In this document: piece after piece, positions 29,180 through 38,525 of the stretch
How positions within the stretch are numbered: position 1 is the stretch's first letter
Layout: each line of letters opens with the position of its first letter
Origin: an uncultured Opitutia bacterium
GTDB taxonomy: Bacteria; Verrucomicrobiota; Verrucomicrobiia; Opitutales; Opitutaceae
Direction of reading: 5' to 3'
DNA: 64,000 nt
Assembly (NCBI GenBank): GCA_903827245.1
Contig: CAIKHO010000079.1
Location: 31,442-95,441 of the forward strand
Notes under the pieces: model-generated
Database searches by the model: none
Told to the model about the DNA's origin: nothing
The model's input: only the letters and a program-made list of their open reading frames with translations
Position numbers and translations under genes: made by a program

Positions 29180-29555
29180 AGGACATATGTCGCTATTTTC
29201 CAACTTCCACGCTGGAAAAATGATTAGAGCCGCCGGTGAAGCGTTCTCCAGACGGCGATGGTACCCGGTTCCGGCGCACGAAACCCCGTCATGCGCAAAA
29301 AGCGATCTGCGCGAAAAACGGGATTAAGCATGAGTGGAATAGGAGTCGCCGAGATGGTGGAACGAACTTCCGCACAGCAGCACGGAACTACCTTGTTATT
29401 GTGCAACCCCCGTACCAATGCCGATTAACAGAAAGTATACAAACGCCGATAAAGCGTGAACGAAACGTATATCAGGCCGTTATCCGGGCAAAACAACGGT
29501 GCACATAAAAAAACACTCCATCCGTCCCTATGGTTATCCGACAATTCGTTTCGCG
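29180..29555 (-). other. AT-richer gene-free stretch, possible ncRNA or 3' UTR
   Basis: Clearly less GC-rich than either side, with only short unconvincing frames on both strands. On the minus strand it starts just after the KdpE-like gene and ends in the strong terminator at 29141-29178, with a TATACT box near 29435. It may be a long 3' UTR, a small RNA or a remnant of foreign DNA. No known RNA family was recognised. Confidence 0.35.
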
Positions 29556-30257
29556 CTACGATCCATCGCTGACCAGTCGGTAGCCGATGCCCGATTCCGT
29601 TTGGAAATACTTCGGCGCGTCCGGCTCTTCCTCCAGTTTGCGGCGCAGGCGCATCATGAAGACCCGGAGATAGTGCGTCTGCCTTTCCGCCTTTGGCCCC
29701 CACAGGTCGTTCAGAATCTGGCGGTGCGTCAGCACCTTGTCGCGGTGGGAAACGAGCAGCCGCAGGAGCGCGTATTCCTTGGCGGTAAGTTTCACCACTT
29801 GGCCACCTTTCGTCACGCGCCGCCGCTCGAGGTCCATGACGATCGCCCCAAACTGGATCACACTGCCCACCTCCGCGGGTTTTGTGCGCCGGAGGAGTGC
29901 GCGCAGGCGCGCCAGTAGTTCACCGCCCGCAAAGGGTTTGGTTAGGTAGTCGTCGGCTCCCGCGTCGAGCCCGGCAATCTTGCTGCCCTCCTGGCCAAAG
30001 ACCGACAGGATCAGGACCGGCGTCGTGCTCCATTCGCGCAGCCGCTTCAGGACCTCGACACCGTTCATGTCAGGCAGTCCCAAGTCCAAAATGATCGCAT
30101 CCGGGTGCGAGTGAACCACCTCGGCCAGCCCGGCGTGGCCGGTGTCGGCCTCGCAGACCTCGTAGCCCGCATCCTCGAGGGTAAAGCAGAGAAGCCGGCG
30201 AATCTGCATTTCGTCGTCCACCACCAGCACCTTGGGCTTGGCCGCATCCCCGTTCAT
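29556..30257 (-). CDS. kdpE: OmpR-family response regulator, KdpE-like
   Basis: 233 residues. Receiver domain with DDE at 14-16, phospho-Asp58 (IILDLGLPDMNG) and Lys in LTKPF. A winged-helix DNA-binding domain follows (LTAKEYALLRLLVSHRDKVL, then RVFMMRLRRKLE and TESGIGYRLV), closest in style to KdpE. It would regulate transcription in response to its kinase. ATG 30257 overlaps the stop of the kinase gene by 4 bases. No kdpFABC genes are present in the window, so the target is unknown. Confidence 0.82.
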   Translation of the reverse strand: MNGDAAKPKVLVVDDEMQIRRLLCFTLEDAGYEVCEADTGHAGLAEVVHSHPDAIILDLGLPDMNGVEVLKRLREWSTTPVLILSVFGQEGSKIAGLDAGADDYLTKPFAGGELLARLRALLRRTKPAEVGSVIQFGAIVMDLERRRVTKGGQVVKLTAKEYALLRLLVSHRDKVLTHRQILNDLWGPKAERQTHYLRVFMMRLRRKLEEEPDAPKYFQTESGIGYRLVSDGS

Positions 30258-31777
30258 TCGTTCGGCACAGTACCGTGCAACATGTGGGGCAGGTAAACCG
30301 TAAACCTCGCCCCGCCCCCGGGATTGTCGTCCGCCACCACTTCACCTCCCTGGGCCAGCACGAACCCGCGCACAATCGAGAGGCCCAGGCCCAGACCGCC
30401 GGCCCGCGCCTCGCTGCCGCGGCAAAATTTATGAAACACATGCTCGCGCATTTCCGCCGGGATGCCCGGGCCGCGGTCCGCCACCGCGATGAAGACCCGC
30501 CCGCTCCCGTCATCGAGGCCGGCCGTGATCGTCAGCGGGCTGCCCGCCGGCGTGTGCCGCACGCCGTTGAGCAGGAGGTTGGCCAGGACATGCTCCATCA
30601 GCGGGGCGTCGGCCATGAAGAGCGGCATGTCGTCGGGGATTTCCGTCTTCAGCGGCCGCCCGGCCAGGGCCTCACCGAGTCCGCGACGGGCCGCGCTGAT
30701 GAGGTCCCGCACGTCGCACCAGTCGGGCTGGGGCTGGACCGCGCCCGATTCCAGCCGGGTCTGGTCGAGCAAGTTGGCCACAAGATGATCCAGCCGGCTG
30801 GTCGCCATGCGGATTTCGGCGACCAGGCTGGCGCGCCTGGCCCCATCGTCCCCGCCGAGGTTCTCGGCCGCCGAGCGCAGCACTGCCAGGGGCGTGCGCA
30901 ATTCGTGCGAAACGCTGTCGAGCAGCGTACGATGCAGCCGGTTCGACTCGGCCAGCAGTTTTTCCCGCTCGCCGGCGGCGCGCAATTGCTCGCGCTCCAC
31001 CAGCAGCGCGATCTGCGCGGCAAATCCCTCCAGCAGTTCCCGCTGCTCCGTCGTCGTCAGGGCCGCCTCCGGGGGCAGGCAGACCGCAAACACCCCGAGA
31101 CACACGCCCGCCCGCAGCATGGGCAGGTGCAATCCCGCTGCCGTGGCCGACACCTCCGTGAAACGTCCGGCCTCCCGTCCATTGCGCCAGACCCATTCAG
31201 CCACCCGGCGCTCTTTATCGCGGAGATGAAAAGAACCCGCAGGATGCGCGGCCAACCCGCCCTTTTCCCCCGCCAGCAACGCCGCGGTCCGGGCGCTGAA
31301 GAGCTCATCCGCCTGCCGCAAGGCCGCGTCCACCGCCTCGTCGAGGGTCCGGGCCCCGGCCATCGCCCGCGTGAGATGGAACAGGGCGGTCGCCCGCTGT
31401 TCGCGTTGCTGCTCCTCGCGCTGCTGGGAGCGAATCCGCGCCGTGAGCTGCCCCGCAGTCAACGCCACGACGAAATAGATGCCCAGCAGCAGCGCATCGT
31501 CGAAATCGAGCACCGAAAACGACAGGTGCGGCGGAATGAAAACATAGTTCCAGACCACGGCACTGACAATCGCAGCGAAGAGGACCGGCCCGCGCCCCAC
31601 CCGCAGGCAGAGCGCAATCACCACCAGGAGGTACACATGCCCGAGCGCATGATAGGTGAACGGGGCAAACGAACCGGCCACGGTCACGGCCGCGATGACG
31701 GCCAGAACCTCGAGGTATTCACGAAGTGGCGAAAGGCCGCGCGGCGACCAGTCAATTCCCTTGGACCGCCTGCTCAC
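30254..31777 (-). CDS. Sensor histidine kinase, KdpD C-terminal-like
   Basis: About 507 residues. DUF4118 transmembrane region with four helices (residues ~20-115), a GAF-like domain (~140-280), HisKA with SVSHELRTPLAVL, and HATPase_c with ANLLLNGVRHTP, DRGPGIP and GGLGLGLSIVRGF. This matches the C-terminal half of KdpD, but the N-terminal KdpD and USP domains that sense K+ and c-di-AMP in the long form are missing. The start is either GTG 31777 or GTG 31834. The stop overlaps the kdpE-like start by 4 bases (ATGA). Confidence 0.82.
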   Translation of the reverse strand: MSRRSKGIDWSPRGLSPLREYLEVLAVIAAVTVAGSFAPFTYHALGHVYLLVVIALCLRVGRGPVLFAAIVSAVVWNYVFIPPHLSFSVLDFDDALLLGIYFVVALTAGQLTARIRSQQREEQQREQRATALFHLTRAMAGARTLDEAVDAALRQADELFSARTAALLAGEKGGLAAHPAGSFHLRDKERRVAEWVWRNGREAGRFTEVSATAAGLHLPMLRAGVCLGVFAVCLPPEAALTTTEQRELLEGFAAQIALLVEREQLRAAGEREKLLAESNRLHRTLLDSVSHELRTPLAVLRSAAENLGGDDGARRASLVAEIRMATSRLDHLVANLLDQTRLESGAVQPQPDWCDVRDLISAARRGLGEALAGRPLKTEIPDDMPLFMADAPLMEHVLANLLLNGVRHTPAGSPLTITAGLDDGSGRVFIAVADRGPGIPAEMREHVFHKFCRGSEARAGGLGLGLSIVRGFVLAQGGEVVADDNPGGGARFTVYLPHMLHGTVPNE

Positions 31778-32040
31778 CGGCAGCCCTCCAGCCGGACGTC
31801 CAAAAGGGCGGTGCAGGCGTCGGGGTGGAAACACCCGGCCAGCGTTTGCCGGTGTCGATCGTGAGGCATGGGGAGGGCGGACTTACCGCAGCAACCGTAC
31901 CACTTTCCGCCGCCGAACTCCATCTCGGCCTGCGCCCGGATGGAAACAAGGGGAAATCGGACGATGGGCCCGGCTTGCGCCGCGCACCCGCGACAGAGGA
32001 GCGCGGCGCCGGGCGGGGCCAAAAATTAATCCGGCGTGCT

Positions 32041-32056
32041 TGGCATCACGCCTGCT
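32041..32056 (+). promoter_or_regulatory. Sigma-54-type promoter upstream of amtB (copy 1)
   Basis: TGGCATCACGCCTGCT: the GG and GC pairs have the exact -24/-12 spacing of the sigma-54 consensus, 67 bases before the amtB ATG. The surrounding bases continue TAAG. The second amtB cluster has TGGCACAGTGCCTGCT followed by CAAG in the equivalent place. The 289-base gap upstream of amtB holds no gene. Confidence 0.7.
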
Positions 32057-32123
32057 TAAGCTGAGGCCTTCCACGCCCAAGGCTTCCACCTTGGGGTTCC
32101 ACCGTAATTCCAACGTAAGTGTT

Positions 32124-33629
32124 ATGCACATCCTTCCACGTGTGTTAGGGAAACTGGCCGCCTGCACTGTTCTCGGCCTGCTGTTCAACCTCGCAGCTTT
32201 GGCCGAAGAGGCGAAGCCCGCCCCCGCCCCCGCTCCCACCCCCACGCTCGAGCAGCGCGTCGCCGGCCTTGAAGCCTACCTGACGAACAGCGATCCGACC
32301 GCGCCGCTCAAGGACGCGAAGGGCAACATCCCCGCCGGCCTCACCACGCCCGCCGTGGGCACGCCCGGACCGGGGCACAACGCCTGGATGATGACGAGTG
32401 CGGCGCTCGTGCTCTTCATGACGCTGCCCGGCCTCGCGCTGTTCTACGGCGGCCTGGTGCGCACCAAGAACGTGCTGTCTGTGATGGCCCAGTGCCTCGG
32501 CCTCGCCGGCCTCGTCACCATCCTCTGGTGGGCCTTCGGCTACAGCCTGGTGTTCGGCAAGAGCTTCAACAGCCCATTCCTCGGCGGCTCGGAGTTCTTC
32601 TTCCTGAAGGGCGTCGATAGCCTGCCCAACACGGATTACTCCTACTGGGTGTCGCAGAATGTCTTCTCGATGTACCAGCTGATGTTCGCGATCATCACGC
32701 CCGCGCTCATCGTCGGCGCCATTGCCGAGCGCATGAAGTTCACCGCGGTGATCCTGTTCGTCACGGTGTGGATGTTCGTGGTTTACTTCCCGCTTGCCCA
32801 CATGGTCTGGGGCGCCACCGGCTACATGAACGGCGTGTTCAACGCCGGTGCCTCGATCAAGGCGATCGACTTCGCCGGCGGCACCGTGGTGCACATGTCG
32901 TCGGGCTGGTCCGCGCTGCTGCTGTGCCTGATCATCGGGCCCCGCCTCGGCTTCGGCAAGACCCCGATGCCCCCGCACAGCCTCGTGCTCTGCATGGTCG
33001 GCACCGGCATGCTCTGGGTCGGCTGGTACGGCTTCAACGCCGGCTCGGCCGTCGCCTCCGACGTGATCGCCGCCAACGCGTTCACCACCACGACCCTCGC
33101 CACCGCGGTCGCCTCCTTCACCTGGGCTGCCCTTGAGTTCATCATTCGCAAGAAGGCCAGCGTGCTCGGCTTCTGCTCCGGCGCCGTCGCCGGCCTCGTC
33201 GTCGTCACGCCCTGCTGCGGCTTCATCGACAGCACTTCCGCCATGTGGGTCGGCCTCCTCGCCGGCGCCGTGCCGTTCTTCGCCTGCACCAAGCTCAAGC
33301 CCTTCTTCGGCTATGACGACGCCCTCGACACCTTCGGCGTCCACGCCGTCGGCGGCACGCTCGGCGCCTTCATCACGGGCATCTTCGCGACGACCGCCGT
33401 CAACGGCAACCTCAGCACGAACCTGAAGGATATCGTCGGCAAGACCCTCTGGCTCGAGCAGCTCAAGGCCATCGGCCTCACGCTCGTCCTCTCCCTCGTC
33501 TCCACCCTCGTCATCGCCTACGCCGTCAAGGCGCTTGTCGGCCTGCGCCCGACTCCCGACGGCGAACAGGAAGGCCTCGATCTCACCGATCACGGCGAGG
33601 AAGGCTACATCTACGAGTCCAAGTCCTGA
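32124..33629 (+). CDS. amtB: Ammonium transporter AmtB (cluster 1)
   Basis: 501 residues. A cleavable signal peptide (LAACTVLGLLFNLAALAEE) and an extra Ala/Pro-rich periplasmic segment precede the transporter core of about 11 helices. The pore histidines are kept: FAGGTVVHMSSG and GVHAVGGTLGAF, the twin-His pair of Amt channels. It moves ammonium across the inner membrane. ATG 32124. The P-II gene starts 27 bases after its stop, and a sigma-54-type promoter lies upstream, the usual nitrogen-regulated amtB-glnK arrangement. Confidence 0.93.
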   Translation: MHILPRVLGKLAACTVLGLLFNLAALAEEAKPAPAPAPTPTLEQRVAGLEAYLTNSDPTAPLKDAKGNIPAGLTTPAVGTPGPGHNAWMMTSAALVLFMTLPGLALFYGGLVRTKNVLSVMAQCLGLAGLVTILWWAFGYSLVFGKSFNSPFLGGSEFFFLKGVDSLPNTDYSYWVSQNVFSMYQLMFAIITPALIVGAIAERMKFTAVILFVTVWMFVVYFPLAHMVWGATGYMNGVFNAGASIKAIDFAGGTVVHMSSGWSALLLCLIIGPRLGFGKTPMPPHSLVLCMVGTGMLWVGWYGFNAGSAVASDVIAANAFTTTTLATAVASFTWAALEFIIRKKASVLGFCSGAVAGLVVVTPCCGFIDSTSAMWVGLLAGAVPFFACTKLKPFFGYDDALDTFGVHAVGGTLGAFITGIFATTAVNGNLSTNLKDIVGKTLWLEQLKAIGLTLVLSLVSTLVIAYAVKALVGLRPTPDGEQEGLDLTDHGEEGYIYESKS

Positions 33630-33995
<366 letters not shown>

Positions 33996-34055
33996 TTATA
34001 AAAAGTTAGCACTTCTAACCGAGTGCTTGGGTAAGAATAGCATAGTGGAGTTATC

Positions 34056-34085
34056 GCAGCCCCCTTTTTGTGGAAAGGGGGCTGC
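34056..34085 (+). terminator. Terminator after amtB-glnK cluster 1
   Basis: Stem GCAGCCCCCTTT with its complement AAAGGGGGCTGC around a short loop, followed by ATCCATTTTT. Ends the amtB-glnK transcript 60 bases after the glnK stop. Confidence 0.75.
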
Positions 34086-34157
34086 ATCCATTTTTGGGGC
34101 CGAGGAACGCGCCTTGGGACTGATCCGGACTCGGTCGCGGATCATGCCGGACTGAAA

Positions 34158-34354
34158 GGTGGCCGCCGACCTCCCGCCGTCGCTCTTGCTAGGGCGGGCT
34201 GCAATGGATTCGCGAGGGCACTGTAGTCTTGGCGAAGGTGGCCGGGCGGCGGTGGAGGCGGCGCTTGACGAAGCCCGGGCGCAGTCAAGCTGCGCCCCGA
34301 TGTAAAACCACATTGCGCGCTAGCTAATCGTGCCCGGAGGTCACGGTCCACCTC
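34158..34354. repeat. Degenerate inverted repeat, family J, copy 2
   Basis: Starts AGGTGGCCGCCGACCTCCCG and ends with a degenerate inverse (CCCGGAGGTCACGGTCCACC). The ~150 bases between may be a later insertion. It fills most of the 392-base gap between glnK and the ALDH-like gene; no gene is seen there. Confidence 0.55.
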
Positions 34355-34387
34355 GATCCAACTGCCTGAGTCCGCCGGAGCTTTGCC

Positions 34388-35251
34388 TCAGGCACCGACC
34401 GGGTGCCAGGTGGTCTTGAACTCGAGCGTGTCGCGGATCGCCTCGAGGCCTTGCGCCGTGTCAGCCAGCCAGTCGGTCGCGTCCGGATCGACGAAATGCG
34501 TTCGCTTCACGCTGTCGGCCGCACCCAGTTCGAGGGCCTTCCGGTCCGCCGCGCCCACCGCGCCGACGATCGCCCGCAGGTGCGTGTGCGTCGCAAACGT
34601 CGGCACCAGCTCCTTGCGAAAGCCCGTGAGGAGGTTGACCACGCCACCCGGCAGGTCGCTCGTCGCGAGCATTTCACCCAGGAGGATCGAGGGATAGGGG
34701 AATTTCTCCGAGACCAGCGCCACCACCGTGTTGCCACTGACGATGGCCGGGGCGACCAGGGAAATCAGGCCGAGCAGCGGCGGCACGTCAGGCGCGATCA
34801 CGCCGATCACGCCCATCGGTTCCGTCACGGTAAAATTAAAATAAGGCGCGGCCACCGGGTTGACGCTGCCGAGCACCTGCTCGTATTTGTCCGCCCAGCC
34901 GGCGTAGTAGATGAGGCGGTCGACCGCGGCATCGACGCCCCTGGCGGCATCGGCCTGGACGGCGCCAAACATGGTCAGCGACCCGATCAGCTCCGCCCGG
35001 CGCGCCTCGAGCATTTCAGCCAGGCGATAGAGGATCTGGCCGCGGTTGTAAGCCGTGCGCTTCGCCCAGCCCGGGCCGGCCTTGGCGGCGGCCTCGACGG
35101 CGTTGCGCAGGTCCTTGCGCGTGCACTGCGGGATATTGCCGAAAAAATTGCCCGCGGCGTCCTGGAGCGGAAACACCCGCGCGCTCTCGGAGCGGATGAA
35201 CGCGCCGCCAACATAAACCTTCGGGGTCTTGGTGATGGGAAGTCGGGTCAT
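34388..35251 (-). CDS. Truncated aldehyde dehydrogenase-like protein (ALDH16 C-terminal domain type)
   Basis: 287 residues, aligned only with the first part of the ALDH fold: YVGGAFIRSESARVFPL, KAGPGWAKRTAYNRGQILYR, the GVIGVIAPDVPPLLGLISL segment and LPGGVVNLLTG. The catalytic Cys half is absent, so it cannot be a normal dehydrogenase. Its length together with the neighbouring 501-residue ALDH (788 in total) equals the two-domain ALDH16 architecture, in which a truncated second domain packs on the active one. It is downstream of the full ALDH on the same strand, separated by a palindrome. ATG 35251. Confidence 0.75.
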   Translation of the reverse strand: MTRLPITKTPKVYVGGAFIRSESARVFPLQDAAGNFFGNIPQCTRKDLRNAVEAAAKAGPGWAKRTAYNRGQILYRLAEMLEARRAELIGSLTMFGAVQADAARGVDAAVDRLIYYAGWADKYEQVLGSVNPVAAPYFNFTVTEPMGVIGVIAPDVPPLLGLISLVAPAIVSGNTVVALVSEKFPYPSILLGEMLATSDLPGGVVNLLTGFRKELVPTFATHTHLRAIVGAVGAADRKALELGAADSVKRTHFVDPDATDWLADTAQGLEAIRDTLEFKTTWHPVGA

Positions 35252-35257
35252 GGCTTA

Positions 35258-35354
35258 AAATCGTTGTCGTTCTTCGTTCTCATTCTCGTTCTCGACTTCA
35301 TCCCGCTGCTCCGAACAAGAGAGAACGAGAACGATTACGAGAAAGAGAACGATT
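35258..35354. repeat. Long inverted repeat, family F
   Basis: AATCGTTGTCGTTCTTCGTT / CTCATTCTCGTTCTCG and the inverse GAGAACGAGAACGATTACG / AGAAAGAGAACGATT. It separates the two ALDH genes. Confidence 0.8.
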
Positions 35355-35357
35355 GCT

Positions 35358-36863
35358 TCAGGTCAGCTTTGCATAGTCCAGCAGGCCCTGGCGGCCGCCT
35401 TCGCGGCCGAAGCCGCTTTCCTTGTAGCCGCCGAAGGGCGAGGCCGGGTCGAACTTGTTGAAGGTGTTGGCCCAGATCACGCCGGCCTTCAGCTCCGTCG
35501 ACATCTTCAGGATGCGCGAGCCCTTGTCGGTCCACACCCCGGCGCTGAGGCCGAAGGCGGTGTTGTTGGCCTTCTCGACCGCCTCGTCCACCGTGCGGAA
35601 CGTCAGGATGCTGAGCACCGGGCCGAAGATCTCCTCGCGCGCGATGCGGTGGCTCATGGTCACGTCCGAGAACAGCGTCGGCCGGAAATAAAATCCCTTC
35701 TCCGGCAGGCGGCATGGCGGCTGGTACAGCTCCGCGCCCTCCTTCACCCCGCTGTCCACCAGCTCCCGGATCTTCTCCAGCTGGTCCTTCGAGTTGATCG
35801 CGCCGAGGTCGGTGTTCTTGTCGAGCGGATCGCCCACGCGCAGCACCTTGATGCGGTTCTTGAGCTTGGCGAGGACCGCGTCGGCCACGGGCTCGTGTAC
35901 CAGCAGGCGCGAGCCCGCGCAGCACACGTGGCCCTGGTTGAAGAAGATGCCGTTGACGATGCCCTCGACCGCCTGGTCGAGCGGCGCGTCGTCAAAGACG
36001 ATGTTCGCCGCCTTGCCGCCGAGTTCCATCGTCATCTTCTTCCCGCTGCCGGCCAGCGAGCGCATGATGATCTTGCCGACCTCGGTGGAGCCGGTGAACG
36101 CGACCTTCGCGGCCAGCGGGTGCGCCATGACCGCGGCACCGGTGGCGCCGGCGCCCGTGACGAAATTGACGACACCGGGCGGCAGGCCCGCATCCTGGAG
36201 GATCTCGGCGAACTTGAGCGCGGTGATCGAGGTTGTCTCGGCGGGCTTCAGGACGACGCAATTGCCCATTGCCAGTGCCGGCGCGATCTTCCACGCCAGC
36301 ATCAGCAGCGGGAAATTCCACGGAATCACCTGGCCCACCACGCCCAGCGGGGCGACCCGCCGGCCCGCGGCCACATACTCCAGCTTGTCCGCCCAGCCGG
36401 CGTGGTAGAAGAAGTGCGCGGCGCACATCGGCACATCGAAGTCGCGCGATTCCTTGATCGGCTTGCCGCCGTCCATCGTCTCGGCCACCGCAAACTCCCG
36501 GGCGCGGTCCTGCAACAGGCGGGCGATGCGGAAGAGGTACTTCGCGCGCTCGCGGCCGGACGTCCGGCTCCAGACCTTTTCATACGCCCGGTGCGCCGCG
36601 CGGTAGGCCGCGTCCACGTCGGCCGCCCCGGCCAGCGCGATTTTAGCCAGCTTCTGCTCGTTGGCCGGATTGATGGTATCGAAGTATTTCCCGCCGCGCG
36701 GCGCGACGAACTCGCCGTCGATGAACAGGTCGTACCGCGGCTTAAGCTTGGGATCGGCCGTCTCGGGCGCGGGATCGTACTGCCAGAGGTCGCCAAAGAT
36801 GAGCCCGGGTGCAGAACGACCCCGGCGACCGGCGGTTTTCTTTTGAGGAGCTGAAATGGCCAT
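35358..36863 (-). CDS. Aldehyde dehydrogenase (NAD-dependent), ALDH16 N-domain type
   Basis: 501 residues with a complete active site: PWNFPLLMLAWKIAPALAMG, MELGGKAANIVFDD holding the general-base Glu, FFNQGHVCCAGSRLLV with the catalytic Cys, and EIFGPVLSI. It oxidises an aldehyde to the acid. Between deoC and a truncated ALDH-like gene, it may remove the acetaldehyde or glyceraldehyde-3-phosphate-side aldehyde released by deoxyribose-phosphate aldolase; this is inferred from context. ATG 36863. Confidence 0.88.
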   Translation of the reverse strand: MAISAPQKKTAGRRGRSAPGLIFGDLWQYDPAPETADPKLKPRYDLFIDGEFVAPRGGKYFDTINPANEQKLAKIALAGAADVDAAYRAAHRAYEKVWSRTSGRERAKYLFRIARLLQDRAREFAVAETMDGGKPIKESRDFDVPMCAAHFFYHAGWADKLEYVAAGRRVAPLGVVGQVIPWNFPLLMLAWKIAPALAMGNCVVLKPAETTSITALKFAEILQDAGLPPGVVNFVTGAGATGAAVMAHPLAAKVAFTGSTEVGKIIMRSLAGSGKKMTMELGGKAANIVFDDAPLDQAVEGIVNGIFFNQGHVCCAGSRLLVHEPVADAVLAKLKNRIKVLRVGDPLDKNTDLGAINSKDQLEKIRELVDSGVKEGAELYQPPCRLPEKGFYFRPTLFSDVTMSHRIAREEIFGPVLSILTFRTVDEAVEKANNTAFGLSAGVWTDKGSRILKMSTELKAGVIWANTFNKFDPASPFGGYKESGFGREGGRQGLLDYAKLT

Positions 36864-36871
36864 GAAGAATT

Positions 36872-36956
36872 GGATTTACAGGAGGGAACTGAGGAAACGG
36901 AGGGTGAATGAAAACCGGGTGCAGGCTTGCTTCGTTACCTTCGTTTCCTCCTGTAA
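36872..36956. repeat. Long inverted repeat, family M
   Basis: TTACAGGAGGGAACTGAGGA and AACGGAGG on the left, CTTCGTTTCCTCCTGTAA on the right, between deoC and the ALDH gene. It was seen only once in the window. Confidence 0.65.
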
Positions 36957-36959
36957 GAA

Positions 36960-37895
36960 TCAGTAGGATTCGGCGGCTTCGCTGAAATAATAGGGCGCCT
37001 GGTACGCACCGGTCTTTTCCTTCTCGATCTGGCGGACGAGGTCATTGAGCACCGAGCTGGCGCCGAAGCGGTAGCGGCTCTTGTTCAGCCACGCGTCGCC
37101 GAGGGTCTCCTTCACCGCGATCAGGAAGGTAAGCGCCTGCTTCGCCGTGCGGATGCCGCCCGCGGGCTTCATCGCGATGGCCGTGCCGGTGTCGAGATAG
37201 AAGTCCCGGATCGCCTCGATCATCACCTGGTTGTTGCCCAGCGTGGCGTTGAGCGAGGTCTTGCCCGTGCTCGTCTTGATGAAGTCGCCCTCGCGGATGA
37301 CCTCCATCGCGAGGAAGGACGCGGCGCGGATGTTGTCGTAGGTCTCGAGCTCGCTGACCTCGAGGATGACCTTGAGCGTCGCGGCGCCGCAGGCCTCGAC
37401 CACCGCGGAAATCTCGTCCTGCACCTCGGCGAACTCGCCCTCGAGGAAGGCGCCGCGATTGATGACCATGTCGATCTCGTCGGCGCCGTCGGCCACCGCC
37501 GCGCGCACCTCGCCGAGCCGGGTCTTGAGCGGCGCCTGGCCGGAAGGGAAAGCGGTCGCCACCGAGGCCACCTTCACGCTGGTGCCGCCCACATGCTTCT
37601 TCGCATGGCGGACCATCGACGGGTAAACGCACACCGCGGCGACCGGCGGAACGCCCGGGTCCTCGTGCGGCCGCAGGGCCTTGCGGCAGAGCGAGGCGAC
37701 CTTGCCGGGGGTGTCCTTGCCCTCAAGCGTCGTGAGGTCGACCATGGAGATCGCCATCTTCAGTCCCCAGAGCTTCGCCGCCTTCTTGATGCTGCGGGTC
37801 GTATACTTGGCGACGCGCTCCTCAACCCCGACGGAATCGACCGGGCCGATTTCGTCGAACAGCTTTCGGAAGGACGCTGACTGCCCGGCATTCAT
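36960..37895 (-). CDS. deoC: Deoxyribose-phosphate aldolase, long form
   Basis: About 311 residues, the longer bacterial/eukaryal type. It has VDLTTLEGKDTP, VCVYPSMVRHAKKHV, ATAFPSGQ, ADEIDMVINRG, LKVILEVSEL, and GDFIKTSTGKTS with the Schiff-base Lys, then AMKPAGGIRTAKQAL. It cleaves 2-deoxyribose-5-phosphate to acetaldehyde and glyceraldehyde-3-phosphate. The start is ATG 37895 or ATG 37910. It lies first in a deoC-ALDH-ALDH-like group on the same strand, and the thymidine phosphorylase at 21 kb could feed the same route. Confidence 0.9.
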   Translation of the reverse strand: MNAGQSASFRKLFDEIGPVDSVGVEERVAKYTTRSIKKAAKLWGLKMAISMVDLTTLEGKDTPGKVASLCRKALRPHEDPGVPPVAAVCVYPSMVRHAKKHVGGTSVKVASVATAFPSGQAPLKTRLGEVRAAVADGADEIDMVINRGAFLEGEFAEVQDEISAVVEACGAATLKVILEVSELETYDNIRAASFLAMEVIREGDFIKTSTGKTSLNATLGNNQVMIEAIRDFYLDTGTAIAMKPAGGIRTAKQALTFLIAVKETLGDAWLNKSRYRFGASSVLNDLVRQIEKEKTGAYQAPYYFSEAAESY

Positions 37896-38041
37896 GAGGT
37901 CGCACACCATGCCCCTCCATACGCCTGAAAACAAACGAAAACTCGCCCGCGACCCGCGCAAGCGGACTTGCCCCGGATGCGCCGGACCGGTTTCTTCGCG
38001 ATGGCCAACCCCGCCTTGACGTCCACCCCATCGTTCCTGTT

Positions 38042-38515
38042 ATGAAAAATATCCTCCTCGGCCTCCTGTCCCTGCTTGTTCTCCCCCTCGTCGGCCTCCG
38101 AGCCGCCGACTCCGCGAACGACAAGATCGTCGCCGCCGTGCGCGCGGCCGACGACGAGCGTGTCGCCGCCATCATGGCCGCCGATCGCGCCCGGCTGACC
38201 GCCATCTTTTCCGACGGACTCCATTACGCTCACGCCAGCGGCAAGATCGACACCAAGGCCAGCTACACCGAGGCCCTGGTCTCCCATGCCACCGTCTACG
38301 ACACCTACGATTACACCACGCGCGATTTCGTGCCCGCCGCGCCCGGGGTCGTGCTCATGATCGGCCGCGTGCTCATCCACTCGCGCAACGGCGCCGAGAA
38401 GGTTGAGAACGACCTCAACTACCTCGCCGTCTGGCGCGAGGAAAACGGCAAGTGGCGCTTCTTCGCATGGCAGGCCTGCAAGAACCCGCCGGCTGTCGCG
38501 ACGCCGGCAAAGTAA
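38042..38515 (+). CDS. Exported NTF2-like (DUF4440) protein
   Basis: 157 residues: a signal peptide (MKNILLGLLSLLVLPLVGLRA) then a DUF4440/SnoaL-like domain (ERVAAIMAADRARLTAIFSD, HYAHASGKIDTKASYTEAL, AVWREENGKWRFFAWQA). This fold binds small ligands or acts as an isomerase-like module; the specific role is unknown. ATG 38042. Divergent from deoC and followed by a family C repeat. Confidence 0.75.
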   Translation: MKNILLGLLSLLVLPLVGLRAADSANDKIVAAVRAADDERVAAIMAADRARLTAIFSDGLHYAHASGKIDTKASYTEALVSHATVYDTYDYTTRDFVPAAPGVVLMIGRVLIHSRNGAEKVENDLNYLAVWREENGKWRFFAWQACKNPPAVATPAK

Positions 38516-38525
38516 GCCCGGGCGG

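Noticed and set aside
29224..29418. 64-codon minus-strand frame in the AT-richer gap
   Set aside because: No recognisable family and no ribosome binding site; the region is better described as untranslated.
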